From assembly GCF_001297125.1 (NCBI RefSeq), contig NZ_LHPC01000021.1:186001-250000 (forward strand): a stretch of DNA of 64,000 bases. Reading direction: 5' to 3'. Below are positions 1 through 10,095 of this stretch, in pieces (position 1 is the stretch's first letter; every line of letters starts with the position of its first letter). Under the pieces are notes generated by a model. It made no database searches. It worked only from the letters and a program-made list of their open reading frames with translations, and was not told the origin of the DNA. This DNA is from Pseudomonas sp. RIT-PI-q. Lineage in GTDB: Bacteria > Pseudomonadota > Gammaproteobacteria > Pseudomonadales > Pseudomonadaceae. A program made the translations under genes and the position numbers.

Positions 1-715
1 TGGTCATGCGCCGGGTTTCGTAATCGCCGGCATTGAGGATTTGCGCGCCCATCAGGTCAGCCACGTCACGGGTGCGTGGCGCGTTCAGTTCCGGTTGGAA
101 CGGGATGCAACCCAGCAAGCGGAAATCGCCGCTGCGCAGTAATGGCGAATGCTCTTTCAGGCGCGCGGCGAAGGCGTCCATGCTTTCGTCGGTCTTGACC
201 TTGTTGAGAATCACGCCGAGGACTTTCGGGTCTTTCGGCCCGCCGAACAATTGCGCCTGCAATTCCACGCGGCCCGAGAGTTCGGTCAGCACTTCGTTTT
301 CCGGTGCCGACACCAGAATCACATCGGCGTCGAGGCTCTTGGCCAAATGCAGATTGACCCGCGCGGCGTAGCTGGCGCTGCGGGTCGGGACCATGCCTTC
401 GACGATCAGCACGTCCTTGCCGATGGCGGCTTGCTGATAGAGGGTGATGATTTCTTCGAGCAACTCATCCAGCTGACCGTCACCGAGCATGCGCTCGACA
501 TGCGCCAGGCCCAGCGGCTGGGGCGGTTTCAGACCGTGGGTGCGCGCCACCAGCTCGGTGGAGCGCTCAGGCCCGGTATCACCCGGATGGGGCTGGGCAA
601 TCGGTTTGAAAAAGCCGACTTTGAGGCCGGCCCGCTCAAGGGTACGTACCAGCCCGAGGCTGATGGAGGTCAGACCCACACCAAAATCGGTGGGTGCGAT
701 AAAAAAAGTTTGCAT
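1..715 (-). CDS. pta: Phosphate acetyltransferase, N-terminal part (cut by window edge)
   Basis: Pta makes acetyl phosphate from acetyl-CoA and phosphate in the cytoplasm. The frame opens at an ATG whose complement is 713-715 and reads without a stop to base 1, so only about 238 residues are present. The N-terminus (MQTFFIAPTDFGVGLTSISL) is the P-loop-like dethiobiotin-synthetase-type domain found in long proteobacterial Pta enzymes; further along come VLIVEGMVPTRSASYAARVN and LGVILNKV. The C-terminal catalytic PTA domain lies outside the window. It follows a DUF3565 gene on the same strand by about 60 bp. In P. aeruginosa, ackA sits directly upstream of pta; it is absent here. Identification is firm. 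Confidence 0.93.
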   Translation of the reverse strand, partial: MQTFFIAPTDFGVGLTSISLGLVRTLERAGLKVGFFKPIAQPHPGDTGPERSTELVARTHGLKPPQPLGLAHVERMLGDGQLDELLEEIITLYQQAAIGKDVLIVEGMVPTRSASYAARVNLHLAKSLDADVILVSAPENEVLTELSGRVELQAQLFGGPKDPKVLGVILNKVKTDESMDAFAARLKEHSPLLRSGDFRLLGCIPFQPELNAPRTRDVADLMGAQILNAGDYETRRMT

Positions 716-775
716 GCGGATTCTCTGGAGGTGCATGGCAGTGGTGAACGCCTATGACTGGCCTTCTACCGAATT

Positions 776-1072
776 TCAGTCGCCAAGGTTATCGCTAACC
801 GAGCCTTGTGCGCACCAACCGCAATCAAAGGGCTGGCCTATTTTTTCATTGCGCAGCAAAGGCTCCATCACCCAGGCCCGGGATTGCCATGGCGGCTGGT
901 GGCGCAGGTGCTGTGTGTGGCCGCAGGAAAGCTCGGCCACCCAGTGGCCGTCCTCGTCTTGATGGAAGCCTGTGATCGTCGCACCCCGTCTGTCCGGGTT
1001 GTGTTCGCTTTCGGACGATTGCTTCGCTAAACTTGGACATTCTTCATTCTTATGCAAAAGGTCTCGCCCCAT
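776..1072 (-). CDS. DUF3565 domain protein, probable zinc-ribbon-like
   Basis: A 98-residue protein starting MGRDLLHKNEEC. The conserved part (about residues 34-95) holds TGFHQDEDGHWVAELSCGH, HQPPWQSRAW and a final FDCGWC pair, the signature of the DUF3565 family. The paired Cys/His residues suggest metal binding, which is inference; no function is known. The ATG chosen overlaps the start of the divergent slyD by two bases, so the 5' end is uncertain, but no closer in-frame ATG precedes the conserved domain. The family is common beside slyD or ackA-pta in Pseudomonas. Confidence 0.72.
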   Translation of the reverse strand: MGRDLLHKNEECPSLAKQSSESEHNPDRRGATITGFHQDEDGHWVAELSCGHTQHLRHQPPWQSRAWVMEPLLRNEKIGQPFDCGWCAQGSVSDNLGD

Positions 1073-1556
1073 GCTGATCGCCGCCAATAAGGCTGTCTCC
1101 ATCGACTATACCCTGACCAACGACGCTGGTGAGGTCATCGACAGCTCCGCCGGCGGCGCGCCGCTGGTCTACCTGCAAGGCGCAGGTAACATCATTCCGG
1201 GCCTGGAAAAGGCACTGGAAGGCAAAGCAGTCGGTGACGAACTGACTGTCGCCGTAGAACCTGAAGATGCCTACGGCGAATACGCTGCCGAACTGGTCAG
1301 CACTTTGAGCCGCAGCATGTTCGAAGGCGTCGACGAACTGGAAGTGGGCATGCAGTTCCACGCTTCCGCTCCGGACGGCCAGATGCAGATCGTCACCATT
1401 CGCGATCTGGACGGCGACGATGTCACCGTCGACGGCAACCACCCGTTGGCCGGTCAGCGCCTGAATTTCCAGGTCAAGATCATCGACATCCGTGATGCCA
1501 GCCAGGAAGAAATCGCTCATGGCCACGTCCATGGCGAAGGTGGCCATCACCACTGA
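1071..1556 (+). CDS. slyD: FKBP-type peptidyl-prolyl cis-trans isomerase SlyD
   Basis: A 161-residue cytoplasmic prolyl isomerase and chaperone. The FKBP fold is made by residues 1-70 and about 125-147 (YTLTNDAGEVIDSS, GNIIPGLEKALEGK, VEPEDAYGEY) with the insert-in-flap chaperone domain between. The C-terminus is His-rich (HGHVHGEGGHHH, residues 150-161), a shortened form of the metal-binding tail that in E. coli SlyD delivers nickel. The ATG at 1071 is preferred over upstream alternatives because family homology begins there. A strong terminator follows 30 bp downstream, so it is probably monocistronic. Confidence 0.95.
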   Translation: MLIAANKAVSIDYTLTNDAGEVIDSSAGGAPLVYLQGAGNIIPGLEKALEGKAVGDELTVAVEPEDAYGEYAAELVSTLSRSMFEGVDELEVGMQFHASAPDGQMQIVTIRDLDGDDVTVDGNHPLAGQRLNFQVKIIDIRDASQEEIAHGHVHGEGGHHH

Positions 1557-1586
1557 TTTTCTGCGCTAAGCTTTCGAGAACTGGAG

Positions 1587-1609
1587 AGGCGCCCGAGGGC
1601 GCCTTTTTT
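1587..1609 (+). terminator. Rho-independent terminator of slyD
   Basis: Perfect 8-bp GC-rich stem AGGCGCCC / GGGCGCCT around a two-base centre, followed by a run of six T. It lies 30 bp after the slyD stop. Confidence 0.88.
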
Positions 1610-1680
1610 AGTCCGCGGCTGTCCCCGGCGGCGCCGCCAAGAGGCTGTTTCGAGAAGAACACGGGAATTTGGAGTTCGTC

Positions 1681-2163
1681 ATGAGTGCTTTTCACGACCT
1701 TAAATTGACAGCCCTGGATGGTCAGGAGCTCCCACTGGCGCCCTTCAAGGGGCACGTAGTGCTGGTGGTCAACGTCGCCTCCAAATGTGGCTTGACCCCA
1801 CAATATGCGGCGCTCGAAAACCTTTACCAGCAATACAAAGGTAAAGGCTTCAGCGTGCTGGGCTTGCCGTGCAACCAGTTTGCCGGGCAGGAACCAGGCA
1901 CCGAGCAAGAGATCCAGGAGTTTTGCAGCCTCAACTATGGCGTGACCTTTCCGTTGTCCAGCAAGCTGGAAGTCAACGGTCATGATCGTCATCAGTTGTA
2001 CCGTCTGCTGGCGGGCGAGGGTGCCGAGTTCCCGGGCGACATTACCTGGAACTTCGAGAAATTCCTGCTGGGCAAGGACGGGCGTGTTCTGGCGCGGTTC
2101 TCGCCGCGCACGGCGCCGGATGATCCGACGGTCGTTCATGCGATCGAAAAAGCCCTGAGCTAA
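1681..2163 (+). CDS. Glutathione peroxidase (Cys-type, thioredoxin-dependent class)
   Basis: A 160-residue peroxidase of the GPx/BtuE family that reduces organic and hydrogen peroxides. The peroxidatic site is NVASKCGLTPQ with Cys36 in place of selenocysteine; the catalytic Gln and Trp motifs are GLPCNQFAGQEPG and WNFEKFLL. The ATG at 1681 is chosen because GGAG (1671-1674) is six bases upstream; a TTG 12 bases earlier overlaps that site. Bacterial Cys-type members usually take electrons from thioredoxin rather than glutathione. slyD followed by this gene is the order seen in P. aeruginosa. Confidence 0.92.
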   Translation: MSAFHDLKLTALDGQELPLAPFKGHVVLVVNVASKCGLTPQYAALENLYQQYKGKGFSVLGLPCNQFAGQEPGTEQEIQEFCSLNYGVTFPLSSKLEVNGHDRHQLYRLLAGEGAEFPGDITWNFEKFLLGKDGRVLARFSPRTAPDDPTVVHAIEKALS

Positions 2164-2173
2164 GAGAAAGATC

Positions 2174-2264
2174 AAAAGATCGCAGCCTCGTTTCACTCGA
2201 CAGCTCCTACACATGCGCGCGATTCATGTAGGAGCTGTCGAGTGAAACGAGGCTGCGATCTTTT
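2174..2264. repeat. REPIN-like palindrome, family B1
   Basis: Two near-perfect inverted arms, AAAAGATCGCAGCCTCG... and its complement, about 38 bp each, around a short unrelated centre. The same element recurs at 12690-12780 and 22649-22742. It lies between the peroxidase stop and the next gene. Confidence 0.9.
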
Positions 2265-2369
2265 GTTTCTGTCTTTTGATCCTTAATCACCCAAATCAAT
2301 AGTGCTGTTCAAGGCGCTTCAGCCTCCATATTATACCCGTCATAAAGTTATTCCCCGTGGAGCGCCCTC

Positions 2370-3473
2370 ATGCCTGTCAAAGCCCTGTTCAAACCGTTCC
2401 ACCTCGGCACCCTCGAACTGCCGACTCGCGTCGTCATGGCGCCGATGACCCGCTCGTTTTCGCCGGGTGGCGTACCCAATTCCAAAGTCATCGAGTATTA
2501 CCGTCGCCGCGCGGCTGCGGGCGTTGGCCTGATCATTACCGAAGGCACCACCGTCGGTCACCAGGCTTCCAATGGCTACCCGAACGTTCCGCATTTCTAC
2601 GGTGAAGCGGCATTGGCCGGCTGGAAGAAAGTGGTCGACGCGGTCCACGCCGAAGGCGGCAAGATCGTTCCGCAACTGTGGCACGTCGGCAGCGTGCGCC
2701 GCATCGGCACCGAGCCGGATGCCAGCGTGCCGGGTTACGGTCCGTCGGAAAAATTGAAGGATGGTCAGGTCGTGGTGCACGGCATGACCCAACAGGACAT
2801 CCAGGACGTGATCGCCGCATTCGCCCAGGCGGCTAAAGACGCCCAGAGCATCGGCATGGACGGCGTGGAAATCCACGGCGCCCACGGCTACCTCGTCGAC
2901 CAGTTCTTCTGGGAAGGCAGCAACCAACGCACCGATGAATACGGTGGCAGCCTGGCCAACCGTTCGCGCTTCGCCATCGAATTGATTCAAGCGGTGCGTG
3001 CGGCCGTCGGCGAAGGTTTCCCGATCATCTTCCGTTTCTCCCAGTGGAAGCAGCAGGACTACACCGCGCGTCTGGTGCAAACCCCGCAAGCGCTGGGTGA
3101 GTTCCTCAAGCCGTTGTCCGACGCGGGCGTGGACATTTTCCACTGCTCGACGCGCCGTTTCTGGGAACCGGAGTTCGACGGTTCCGAGCTGAACCTGGCA
3201 GGCTGGACACGCAAACTGACCGGCAAGCCAACCATTACCGTGGGCAGCGTCGGTCTGGATGGCGAGTTCCTGCAATTCATGGTCAACACCGACAAGATCG
3301 CGCAGCCGGCCAGCCTGGAAAAACTGCTGGAGCGTTTGAACAACGATGAGTTTGACCTGGTTGCCGTGGGGCGTGCGTTGTTGGTCGACCCGGACTGGGC
3401 GCAGAAAGTGCGTGACGGTCGCGAGGAAGACATCCTGCCGTTCAGCCGTGAGGCGTTGATGACGCTGGTTTAA
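2370..3473 (+). CDS. Old Yellow Enzyme family NADH:flavin oxidoreductase
   Basis: A 367-residue FMN-dependent ene-reductase with a TIM barrel. Visible motifs are VVMAPMTRSF near residue 22 (FMN site), PQLWHVG at 101-107, the substrate-binding pair HGAH at 169-172, DQFFWEGSNQRTDEYGGS at 177-194 and the C-terminal phosphate-binding stretch AVGRALLVDP. Members reduce alkenes activated by carbonyl or nitro groups; some attack nitrate esters or nitroaromatics. The physiological substrate cannot be read from the sequence. It stands alone and converges on the glycosyltransferase gene. Confidence 0.9.
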   Translation: MPVKALFKPFHLGTLELPTRVVMAPMTRSFSPGGVPNSKVIEYYRRRAAAGVGLIITEGTTVGHQASNGYPNVPHFYGEAALAGWKKVVDAVHAEGGKIVPQLWHVGSVRRIGTEPDASVPGYGPSEKLKDGQVVVHGMTQQDIQDVIAAFAQAAKDAQSIGMDGVEIHGAHGYLVDQFFWEGSNQRTDEYGGSLANRSRFAIELIQAVRAAVGEGFPIIFRFSQWKQQDYTARLVQTPQALGEFLKPLSDAGVDIFHCSTRRFWEPEFDGSELNLAGWTRKLTGKPTITVGSVGLDGEFLQFMVNTDKIAQPASLEKLLERLNNDEFDLVAVGRALLVDPDWAQKVRDGREEDILPFSREALMTLV

Positions 3474-3492
3474 GCGCCGTCAGGTCTGGCCC

Positions 3493-3538
3493 CTTCGCGG
3501 GCAAGCCCGCTCCTGTAGGAGCTGGCTTGCCAGCGAAG
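3493..3538. repeat. Short REP hairpin between convergent genes
   Basis: CTTCGCGGGCAAGCCCGCTC, then TGTA, then GGAGCTGGCTTGCCAGCGAAG: two REP arms brought together with a four-base loop. It lies between the ends of two convergent genes and could serve as a transcript end in either direction. Confidence 0.75.
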
Positions 3539-3541
3539 CTT

Positions 3542-4717
3542 TCAAGGCAACAACGCTGCATCCGGCAATACCTGCTCCTGCGAACAAGCCCCGCGCAACT
3601 GCCCCTCAAACTGCTCGATGATCGCCGCCCAACCCTGCCGACTCGCATGCTGGCGCGCATTCAGCCGCACGCACCGCAAGGTTTCGTCCTCTTCCAGCAA
3701 CCACACCGCCGCATCGCAAAACGCCGCTTCATCCCCCGGCATCGCCAACACGCCGTTGTAACCATGGCGAATATGCTGGGCGGCCGCTGCCTGATCGTAT
3801 GCCACCACACCCAGCCCAGACGCGAGCGCCTCCAGCACCACATTGCCGAAGGTTTCGGTCAGGCTCGGAAAAACAAACATATCCCCCGACGCATAGTGGC
3901 TGGCCAGGGCTTCGCCGCGTTGTGAACCGCAGAAAATCGCGTCGGGCAGTTCCTTCTCCAGGAACATTCGTTGCGGACCGTCGCCGATCACAATCAACTT
4001 GATGATTCGCTGGGGATAAGTCGCTTTCAGCGTGTCGAAACAGCGCTTGAGCAGGCCTAGATTTTTCTCCTGTGCGAGGCGTCCGACGTGAATGACGGCG
4101 ATGTCATCGTCGGCCAGCCCCCACTGTTCGCGCAGCGCCTTCAGGCGTTTGCGCGGGTGGAACAACTGACTGTCGACCCCTCGGGACAGCAACGCCAGGC
4201 GTTCGAAATGCCGGCGTTCCAGCTCCAGTCGCTGGCTGACACTCGGCACCAGGGTCAGGGTCGAGCGATTGTGAAACCAGCGCAGGTAGTGGGTCAGCAA
4301 GCGCGCCAGCAATCCGAGCCCGTACTGGCTGGAATACTGCTGGAAATTGGTGTGAAAGCCACTGACCACCGAGATGCCCAAGCGTCGAGCCGCGCGTAAT
4401 GCCGACAAGCCCAAAGGGCCTTCGGTGGCGATGTACAGCACGTCCGGGCGATGACGTTTCCAGCGCCGCAGCAGCTTGTGCATCGACGACTGGCCCCATT
4501 GCAAACCGGGATAACCCGGCAGTGGCCAGCCCCGGCACAGCAGCAGTTCATCGTCGCTGCCCATCTGCTGGTCGCAACCCTGACGAGGCCGTACCAGCTC
4601 CACCTGATGCCCGCGCGCGCGCAATCCATCGCACAAGCGGCCGAGGGTATTGGCCACGCCGTTGATTTCGGGAGGGAAGGTTTCGGTGATCAGGGTGATA
4701 TGCAGAGCTGTCGTCAT
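3542..4717 (-). CDS. GT4-family glycosyltransferase
   Basis: A 391-residue GT-B glycosyltransferase. The N-terminal acceptor domain opens ITLITETFPPEINGVANTL and the C-terminal nucleotide-sugar domain carries IHVGRLAQEKNL and the EX7E-type segment LTETFGNVVLEALASGL. The closest described relatives are MgtA/SQD2-like enzymes that put mannose or glucose on lipid acceptors, so a membrane glycolipid role is likely but not proven. The ATG at 4717 is preceded by GGGG at a good distance; in-frame upstream codons lack such a site. It is transcribed away from a divergently placed unit only in part, since cysZ on the same strand ends 64 bp upstream. Confidence 0.87.
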   Translation of the reverse strand: MTTALHITLITETFPPEINGVANTLGRLCDGLRARGHQVELVRPRQGCDQQMGSDDELLLCRGWPLPGYPGLQWGQSSMHKLLRRWKRHRPDVLYIATEGPLGLSALRAARRLGISVVSGFHTNFQQYSSQYGLGLLARLLTHYLRWFHNRSTLTLVPSVSQRLELERRHFERLALLSRGVDSQLFHPRKRLKALREQWGLADDDIAVIHVGRLAQEKNLGLLKRCFDTLKATYPQRIIKLIVIGDGPQRMFLEKELPDAIFCGSQRGEALASHYASGDMFVFPSLTETFGNVVLEALASGLGVVAYDQAAAAQHIRHGYNGVLAMPGDEAAFCDAAVWLLEEDETLRCVRLNARQHASRQGWAAIIEQFEGQLRGACSQEQVLPDAALLP

Positions 4718-4781
4718 GACCCCAGTGTCGACCGGGGCCATGTCGTCGTTGTGACGATAGGATGATGGATTTGTGACCGGA

Positions 4782-5537
4782 TCAGCGTTGCGCCACCACC
4801 AGGTTTTCGGCACCGCGCTCACGCACCCAGAATAAGGTCGCCCCGGCCACGGCAGCCGGCATCATCAGGATGTTGACCACGGGAATCAGCAACACCAGGT
4901 AGACGATCCCGCCGAAGCTCATGCTCTGCCAACGTTTTTCGCGCAGCCAGGCGAGCATTTCGTTCCAGCCCAGTTTGTGGTTGTCCGCCGGGTAGTCGAT
5001 GTACTGGATCGCCATCATCCACACCCCGAACAGCAGCCACAGCGGCGCGGCAATGATGTTTACCACAGGGATGAACGAGAGGATCAGCAGCCCGAGCGCA
5101 CGCGGCAGGAAGTAGCCGAGTTTGCGCATCTCCCGGGCGAACGTGCGCGGGATCATGGCGATCAGCTCACCCCAACTGAAGGACGGGAAATCGTCGGTGC
5201 CACGCACCACCACTTCGACTTTTTCCGCGAGGAAGCCATTGAACGGCGCGGCGATGACGTTGGCGAGCATGGTGAAGGTGAAAAACACCATCAACACCAC
5301 CAGCACGACAAAAATTGGCCAGAGGATGTAACTGAGAAAACTCAGCCAATCGGGCAGGGACGGCATCAGCGTATCGACCCACAGGCTGAATTGATGGCTG
5401 GCCAGGTAGATCAATCCGACGAACAGCACCAGGTTGATCGCCAGGGGCAACAACACGAACAAACGCAGGCCTGGGCTCAGGACCAGCTTGAGGCCTTCGC
5501 GCAGGTATTGCGGGCCGGACAGAACGGGGGCGGGCAT
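4782..5537 (-). CDS. cysZ: Sulfate transporter CysZ
   Basis: A 251-residue inner-membrane protein with four hydrophobic segments. It matches the E. coli CysZ pattern throughout: [12 protein letters not shown], the conserved [13 protein letters not shown] loop, [20 protein letters not shown] and [13 protein letters not shown]. CysZ brings sulfate into the cell for cysteine synthesis. The start [15 protein letters not shown] is the family start; the frame stays open upstream, but that part has no homology. The 314 bp to trxB, which is divergent, would hold both promoters. Confidence 0.93.
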   Translation of the reverse strand: MPAPVLSGPQYLREGLKLVLSPGLRLFVLLPLAINLVLFVGLIYLASHQFSLWVDTLMPSLPDWLSFLSYILWPIFVVLVVLMVFFTFTMLANVIAAPFNGFLAEKVEVVVRGTDDFPSFSWGELIAMIPRTFAREMRKLGYFLPRALGLLILSFIPVVNIIAAPLWLLFGVWMMAIQYIDYPADNHKLGWNEMLAWLREKRWQSMSFGGIVYLVLLIPVVNILMMPAAVAGATLFWVRERGAENLVVAQR

Positions 5538-6814
<1,277 letters not shown>

Positions 6815-6830
6815 TATCGTTGAAATGAAA

Positions 6831-6855
6831 AAACCGGCTTCGGCCGGTTTTTTTG
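6831..6855 (+). terminator. Terminator of trxB
   Basis: Stem AACCGGC / GCCGGTT closed by a TTCG tetraloop, followed by eight or more T. It starts 17 bp after the trxB stop. Confidence 0.92.
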
Positions 6856-6881
6856 TGCCCAAAAAATGCGTTCACCACATC

Positions 6882-6982
6882 CCCTGTAGGAGCGAGGCTT
6901 GCCCGCGAAGGCGATTTAATATTCAGCATTGATGTCGACTGACACGACGCCTTCGCGGGCAAGCCTCGCTCCTACAGGTGGG
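6882..6982. repeat. REPIN, family A1
   Basis: Arms CCTGTAGGAGCGAGGCTTGC and its complement, each continuing into CCGCGAAGGCG, flank a unique centre of about 40 bp. It sits between trxB and the convergent oxidoreductase gene. Confidence 0.92.
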
Positions 6983-6991
6983 GGGTGTTGA

Positions 6992-8275
6992 TCAGCCGCG
7001 AAAGCGTTCCTGGACGAAGTCCATGAGCTTTAGCGATTGATAGATCGCATTCGCGGCAACCCGCCCAAACGGCCCGCCGTTCCAGTCCAGCAAGTACGGC
7101 TTGAACACTTCATAACGGGCACTTTCCCCGCACACCGCTTCGGCGATGACCCTGCCGCCGATCGAGCCGGTATTCAAACCGTGTCCGCCAAACGAGGTGC
7201 AGGCCCATACGCCCGGTTCCAGCAATCCCAGGTTGGGCATTTTGTTGGTGGAGTACCCCATCAGGCCGGACCAGGCGAGTTCGATTTTGACCGGGGCCAG
7301 TTGCGGGTAAACCGCGACCATATCCGCCTTGAGCATCGCGGCCAGGGCTTTTTCGTTTTGCTCGTTGCGGGTGGTGATGCGTGCGCCCCACAGCAGCCGG
7401 TCGCCTTCGACAATGCGGTAATAGTCCGAGGCGCGACGATCGTCGGAGAAGGCGGCGCCGGAGTCGAGGACGTTTTTGATCGAGTCGCCCAAGGGTTCGG
7501 TTAACACCACGTAGGTGGCGATGGGCAGGTATGCGCGACTGAGTTTTTGCAGCTCTGGCCCGCCGTAACCGCCGGCGCAAAACACCAGGTCCTGGCAACG
7601 CACAGTGCCGTGAGCGGTCTCGACGATTTTGTGCGCGCCTTTGCGATGCCAGGCGAGCATTTTTGATTGTTCGAAAATTCTCCCGCCAGCGGCTTCGATG
7701 GCGAGGGCCAAGCCCAGGCAATAATTCAGTGGGTGAAAGTGCAAAGCGTTCGGGTCCTCGATGCCCTGGAAATAGCGCAAGGTGTGCGCCCGTTCGCGGA
7801 CCTGGGCGGTGTCGAGGAAGTTGAGTTCATAACCGAAGTCGCGGCGCATGGTTTCAATGTGGTTTTTCACACCGGCGCTGTCGTCGTAACGCTTGACCTG
7901 AGTCGTCCCGGCGGATGGATCGCAACCCGCCAGAGCCAGTTCGGCAATGTTGTGGCGGACGATTTCCACGCCCTCGACCGACATCTTGAACAGCGCCCTG
8001 GCCTGTTCCAGCCCGAGTTTTTTGCGAATCGCTCCCGACCCTTCAGCCCAGCCCGGCGAGACCACGCCGCCGTTACGGCCTGACGCACCCCAGGCCACTT
8101 GATGGGCTTCGAGGATGATCACGCGTTTACCGCGTCGGGTCAGTTCCAGGGCGGCCGTGAGGCCGGCGATACCGGCGCCGATGATGCAGACATCGCAGTT
8201 TTTGTCCGCGGCCAGTTGCGGCCTGGCCGGGCGGGGCTGCGAGGTTTGGGAGTACCAGGGGTTGGGAAAGGACAT
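6992..8275 (-). CDS. PuuB-like FAD-dependent amine oxidoreductase
   Basis: A 427-residue protein of the DAO family. The dinucleotide motif is VCIIGAGIAGLTAALEL near residue 29, followed by WGASGRNGGVVSPG, which resembles gamma-glutamylputrescine oxidase PuuB. The C-terminal FAD-contact region reads SFGGHGLNTGSIGGRVIAEA. It probably oxidises a secondary amine or an N-substituted amino acid. It is the last gene of a same-strand run behind an aminotransferase and an amino-acid ABC importer, so it likely acts on the imported compound. The start MSFPNPWYSQ matches family N-termini; the frame upstream runs into a REPIN. Confidence 0.82.
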   Translation of the reverse strand: MSFPNPWYSQTSQPRPARPQLAADKNCDVCIIGAGIAGLTAALELTRRGKRVIILEAHQVAWGASGRNGGVVSPGWAEGSGAIRKKLGLEQARALFKMSVEGVEIVRHNIAELALAGCDPSAGTTQVKRYDDSAGVKNHIETMRRDFGYELNFLDTAQVRERAHTLRYFQGIEDPNALHFHPLNYCLGLALAIEAAGGRIFEQSKMLAWHRKGAHKIVETAHGTVRCQDLVFCAGGYGGPELQKLSRAYLPIATYVVLTEPLGDSIKNVLDSGAAFSDDRRASDYYRIVEGDRLLWGARITTRNEQNEKALAAMLKADMVAVYPQLAPVKIELAWSGLMGYSTNKMPNLGLLEPGVWACTSFGGHGLNTGSIGGRVIAEAVCGESARYEVFKPYLLDWNGGPFGRVAANAIYQSLKLMDFVQERFRG

Positions 8276-8310
8276 GGTCAATCCTTGAGAAATGGCCGGT
8301 AAATCAAACA

Positions 8311-8413
8311 CTGTAGGAGCGAGCTTGCTCGCGAAAAACGTAAGAGCGACGCGGGCATTCAGAAAAAACTGCGTCATCGTTGACGTTCTTCGCGAGCAAG
8401 CTCGCTCCTACAG
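8311..8413. repeat. REPIN, family A2
   Basis: Inverted arms CTGTAGGAGCGAGCTTGCTC plus GCGAA around a unique centre. It lies between the binding-protein gene and the oxidoreductase gene of the same cluster, so it may separate or stabilise parts of the transcript. Confidence 0.92.
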
Positions 8414-8423
8414 GTGGGAGGGG

Positions 8424-9251
8424 TTACTTGATGGTCGAGTAGTCCACGCCGTACCACTTGTCCGAGAGCTTGGTCAGCGTGCCGTCCTTGTGCATCTGAC
8501 CGACGATTTCATTGAGTTTGCTGGTCAGTTCCGGGTCACCCTTGTCGGTGGCAATGGCCAGTGGTTCGTAGAACGCCACGGCATTGTCGACGGCGCGCAG
8601 CGGGTAGCCTTTCTTGACGGCTGCGTCGAGCGTGCTGCGTTGCGTGAGGATGGCGTCCAGGCGGGTGCCGTCGCCCAGGCGCAGATCGTCCAGCGGTCCG
8701 ACGGAACCGGAGTAGGTTTTCATTTTTTTGGTTTTTACGTCGTAGACCACCGGCGGCACATCCGAGGTCTCGATGGCCAGCGCCTGGTTGAGGAAGTCCT
8801 CTGACGTGGTGCCACCTTCGACGCCGATGGTTTTGTCATTGAGGGCTTTGTGGTCGGTGACTGTGGATTTGTTGTGAACCGCAAACACGTACGGCACGTA
8901 GTAATACGTCGCCGGGAAATCGAGAATTCGCGCGCGACTTTTAGTAGCGGTCATCGAGCCCACGGACATGTCCCAGCGCCCATTCCACTTGCCCGCGGTG
9001 ATCACATCCCAATCGGGCGTGATGAACTTGACCTCGACGCCGAGACGCTTGGCGATCTCCTTGGACACGTCGATATCAAACCCGTCGATTTCATTCTTGT
9101 CGTTGATAAAACCCTGGGGTGGCCAGGTCGCCGACGTGGCGACGGTCATGGTTTTGCTGTTCTGGATTTTATCCAGGACGGCACCGGCGTTGGCGGCGCC
9201 GACGAACACCAGCGAGAGTGCGGCTGCGATTACGTGTTTTTTGCTGACCAT
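8424..9251 (-). CDS. Amino-acid ABC transporter periplasmic binding protein
   Basis: A 275-residue family-3 solute-binding protein. A signal peptide is clear (MVSKKHVIAAALSLVFVGAA then NAG). The mature part has TVATSATWPPQGFINDKNEIDGFDIDVSKEIA split over the family's usual first lobe, and SVGSMTATKSRARILDFPATYY, the typical ligand-binding strand. The ATG at 9251 is chosen because GGAG lies six bases upstream; two further starts 6 and 12 bases earlier overlap that site. It forms an importer with the ATPase and permease genes just upstream. The ligand is unknown; the adjacent oxidoreductase and aminotransferase suggest an amino acid or amine. Confidence 0.9.
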   Translation of the reverse strand: MVSKKHVIAAALSLVFVGAANAGAVLDKIQNSKTMTVATSATWPPQGFINDKNEIDGFDIDVSKEIAKRLGVEVKFITPDWDVITAGKWNGRWDMSVGSMTATKSRARILDFPATYYYVPYVFAVHNKSTVTDHKALNDKTIGVEGGTTSEDFLNQALAIETSDVPPVVYDVKTKKMKTYSGSVGPLDDLRLGDGTRLDAILTQRSTLDAAVKKGYPLRAVDNAVAFYEPLAIATDKGDPELTSKLNEIVGQMHKDGTLTKLSDKWYGVDYSTIK

Positions 9252-9297
9252 GTCCATCTCCACTTATCGTTATTGTTATGAAGGGGCAAAACGGTAC

Positions 9298-10089
9298 TCA
9301 GTGACCAATGATCTGTGACAGGAACTTCTGTGCGCGTTCGGTTTGCGGGTTGTTGAAAAACTCGGCAGGGGTGGCTTGTTCGATGACCTGGCCCTGGTCC
9401 ATGAACAGCACACGGTCGGCGACCTTGCTGGCAAAACCCATCTCGTGGGTCACGCAAATCATGGTCATGCCATCGGTGGCCAACTCGCCCATGACGTCCA
9501 GCACTTCGTGGACCATCTCCGGGTCCAGGGCTGAGGTCGGTTCGTCGAACAGCATCACTTTGGGGTTCATGCACAGCGCCCGGGCAATCGCCACGCGTTG
9601 CTGCTGGCCGCCGGAGAGCTGCGATGGATACTTGTGTGCATGCTCGGCAATGCGCACCCGCTCCAGATAAACCTGAGCGCGTTTTTTCGCTTCAGTGCTC
9701 GACACGCCTTGCACCAGCTGCGGCGCCAGGGTCAGGTTGTCCATCACGCTCAAATGCGGGAACAGATTGAAGCTCTGGAACACCATGCCGATTTCCCGGC
9801 GCACCGCGCTGACACTTTCTGCCTCGCTGGTGAGGGTGATGCCGTTGACTTGAATGTGGCCTTTCTGGAAGTTTTCCAGGTGGTTGATGCAGCGAATCAT
9901 CGTCGACTTGCCCGAGCCCGATGGCCCGCACACCACCAGGATTTCGCCGGTGGCGACGGTCAGATCGACGTCGCGCAAGGCGTGAAAATCGCCGTACCAC
10001 TTGTTCAGGCCGGTGATCGAGATCATTGATGGGCTGGCCTGCGAAACAGGCGCCAGGTCGAGTCGTTCAGCGGTATTGGTTCGAGTCAT
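9298..10089 (-). CDS. Amino-acid ABC transporter ATP-binding protein
   Basis: A 263-residue ATPase of the GlnQ/HisP type. It shows Walker [10 protein letters not shown], the Q-loop [13 protein letters not shown], the signature [15 protein letters not shown], Walker [13 protein letters not shown] and the switch His in VTHEMGFA. The first 20 residues are extra relative to GlnQ. Either ATG 10089 or the adjacent GTG 10092 could start it. The permease stop lies at 10096, so the two genes are nearly touching and surely cotranscribed. Confidence 0.93.
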   Translation of the reverse strand: MTRTNTAERLDLAPVSQASPSMISITGLNKWYGDFHALRDVDLTVATGEILVVCGPSGSGKSTMIRCINHLENFQKGHIQVNGITLTSEAESVSAVRREIGMVFQSFNLFPHLSVMDNLTLAPQLVQGVSSTEAKKRAQVYLERVRIAEHAHKYPSQLSGGQQQRVAIARALCMNPKVMLFDEPTSALDPEMVHEVLDVMGELATDGMTMICVTHEMGFASKVADRVLFMDQGQVIEQATPAEFFNNPQTERAQKFLSQIIGH

Positions 10090-10095
10090 CACGCA

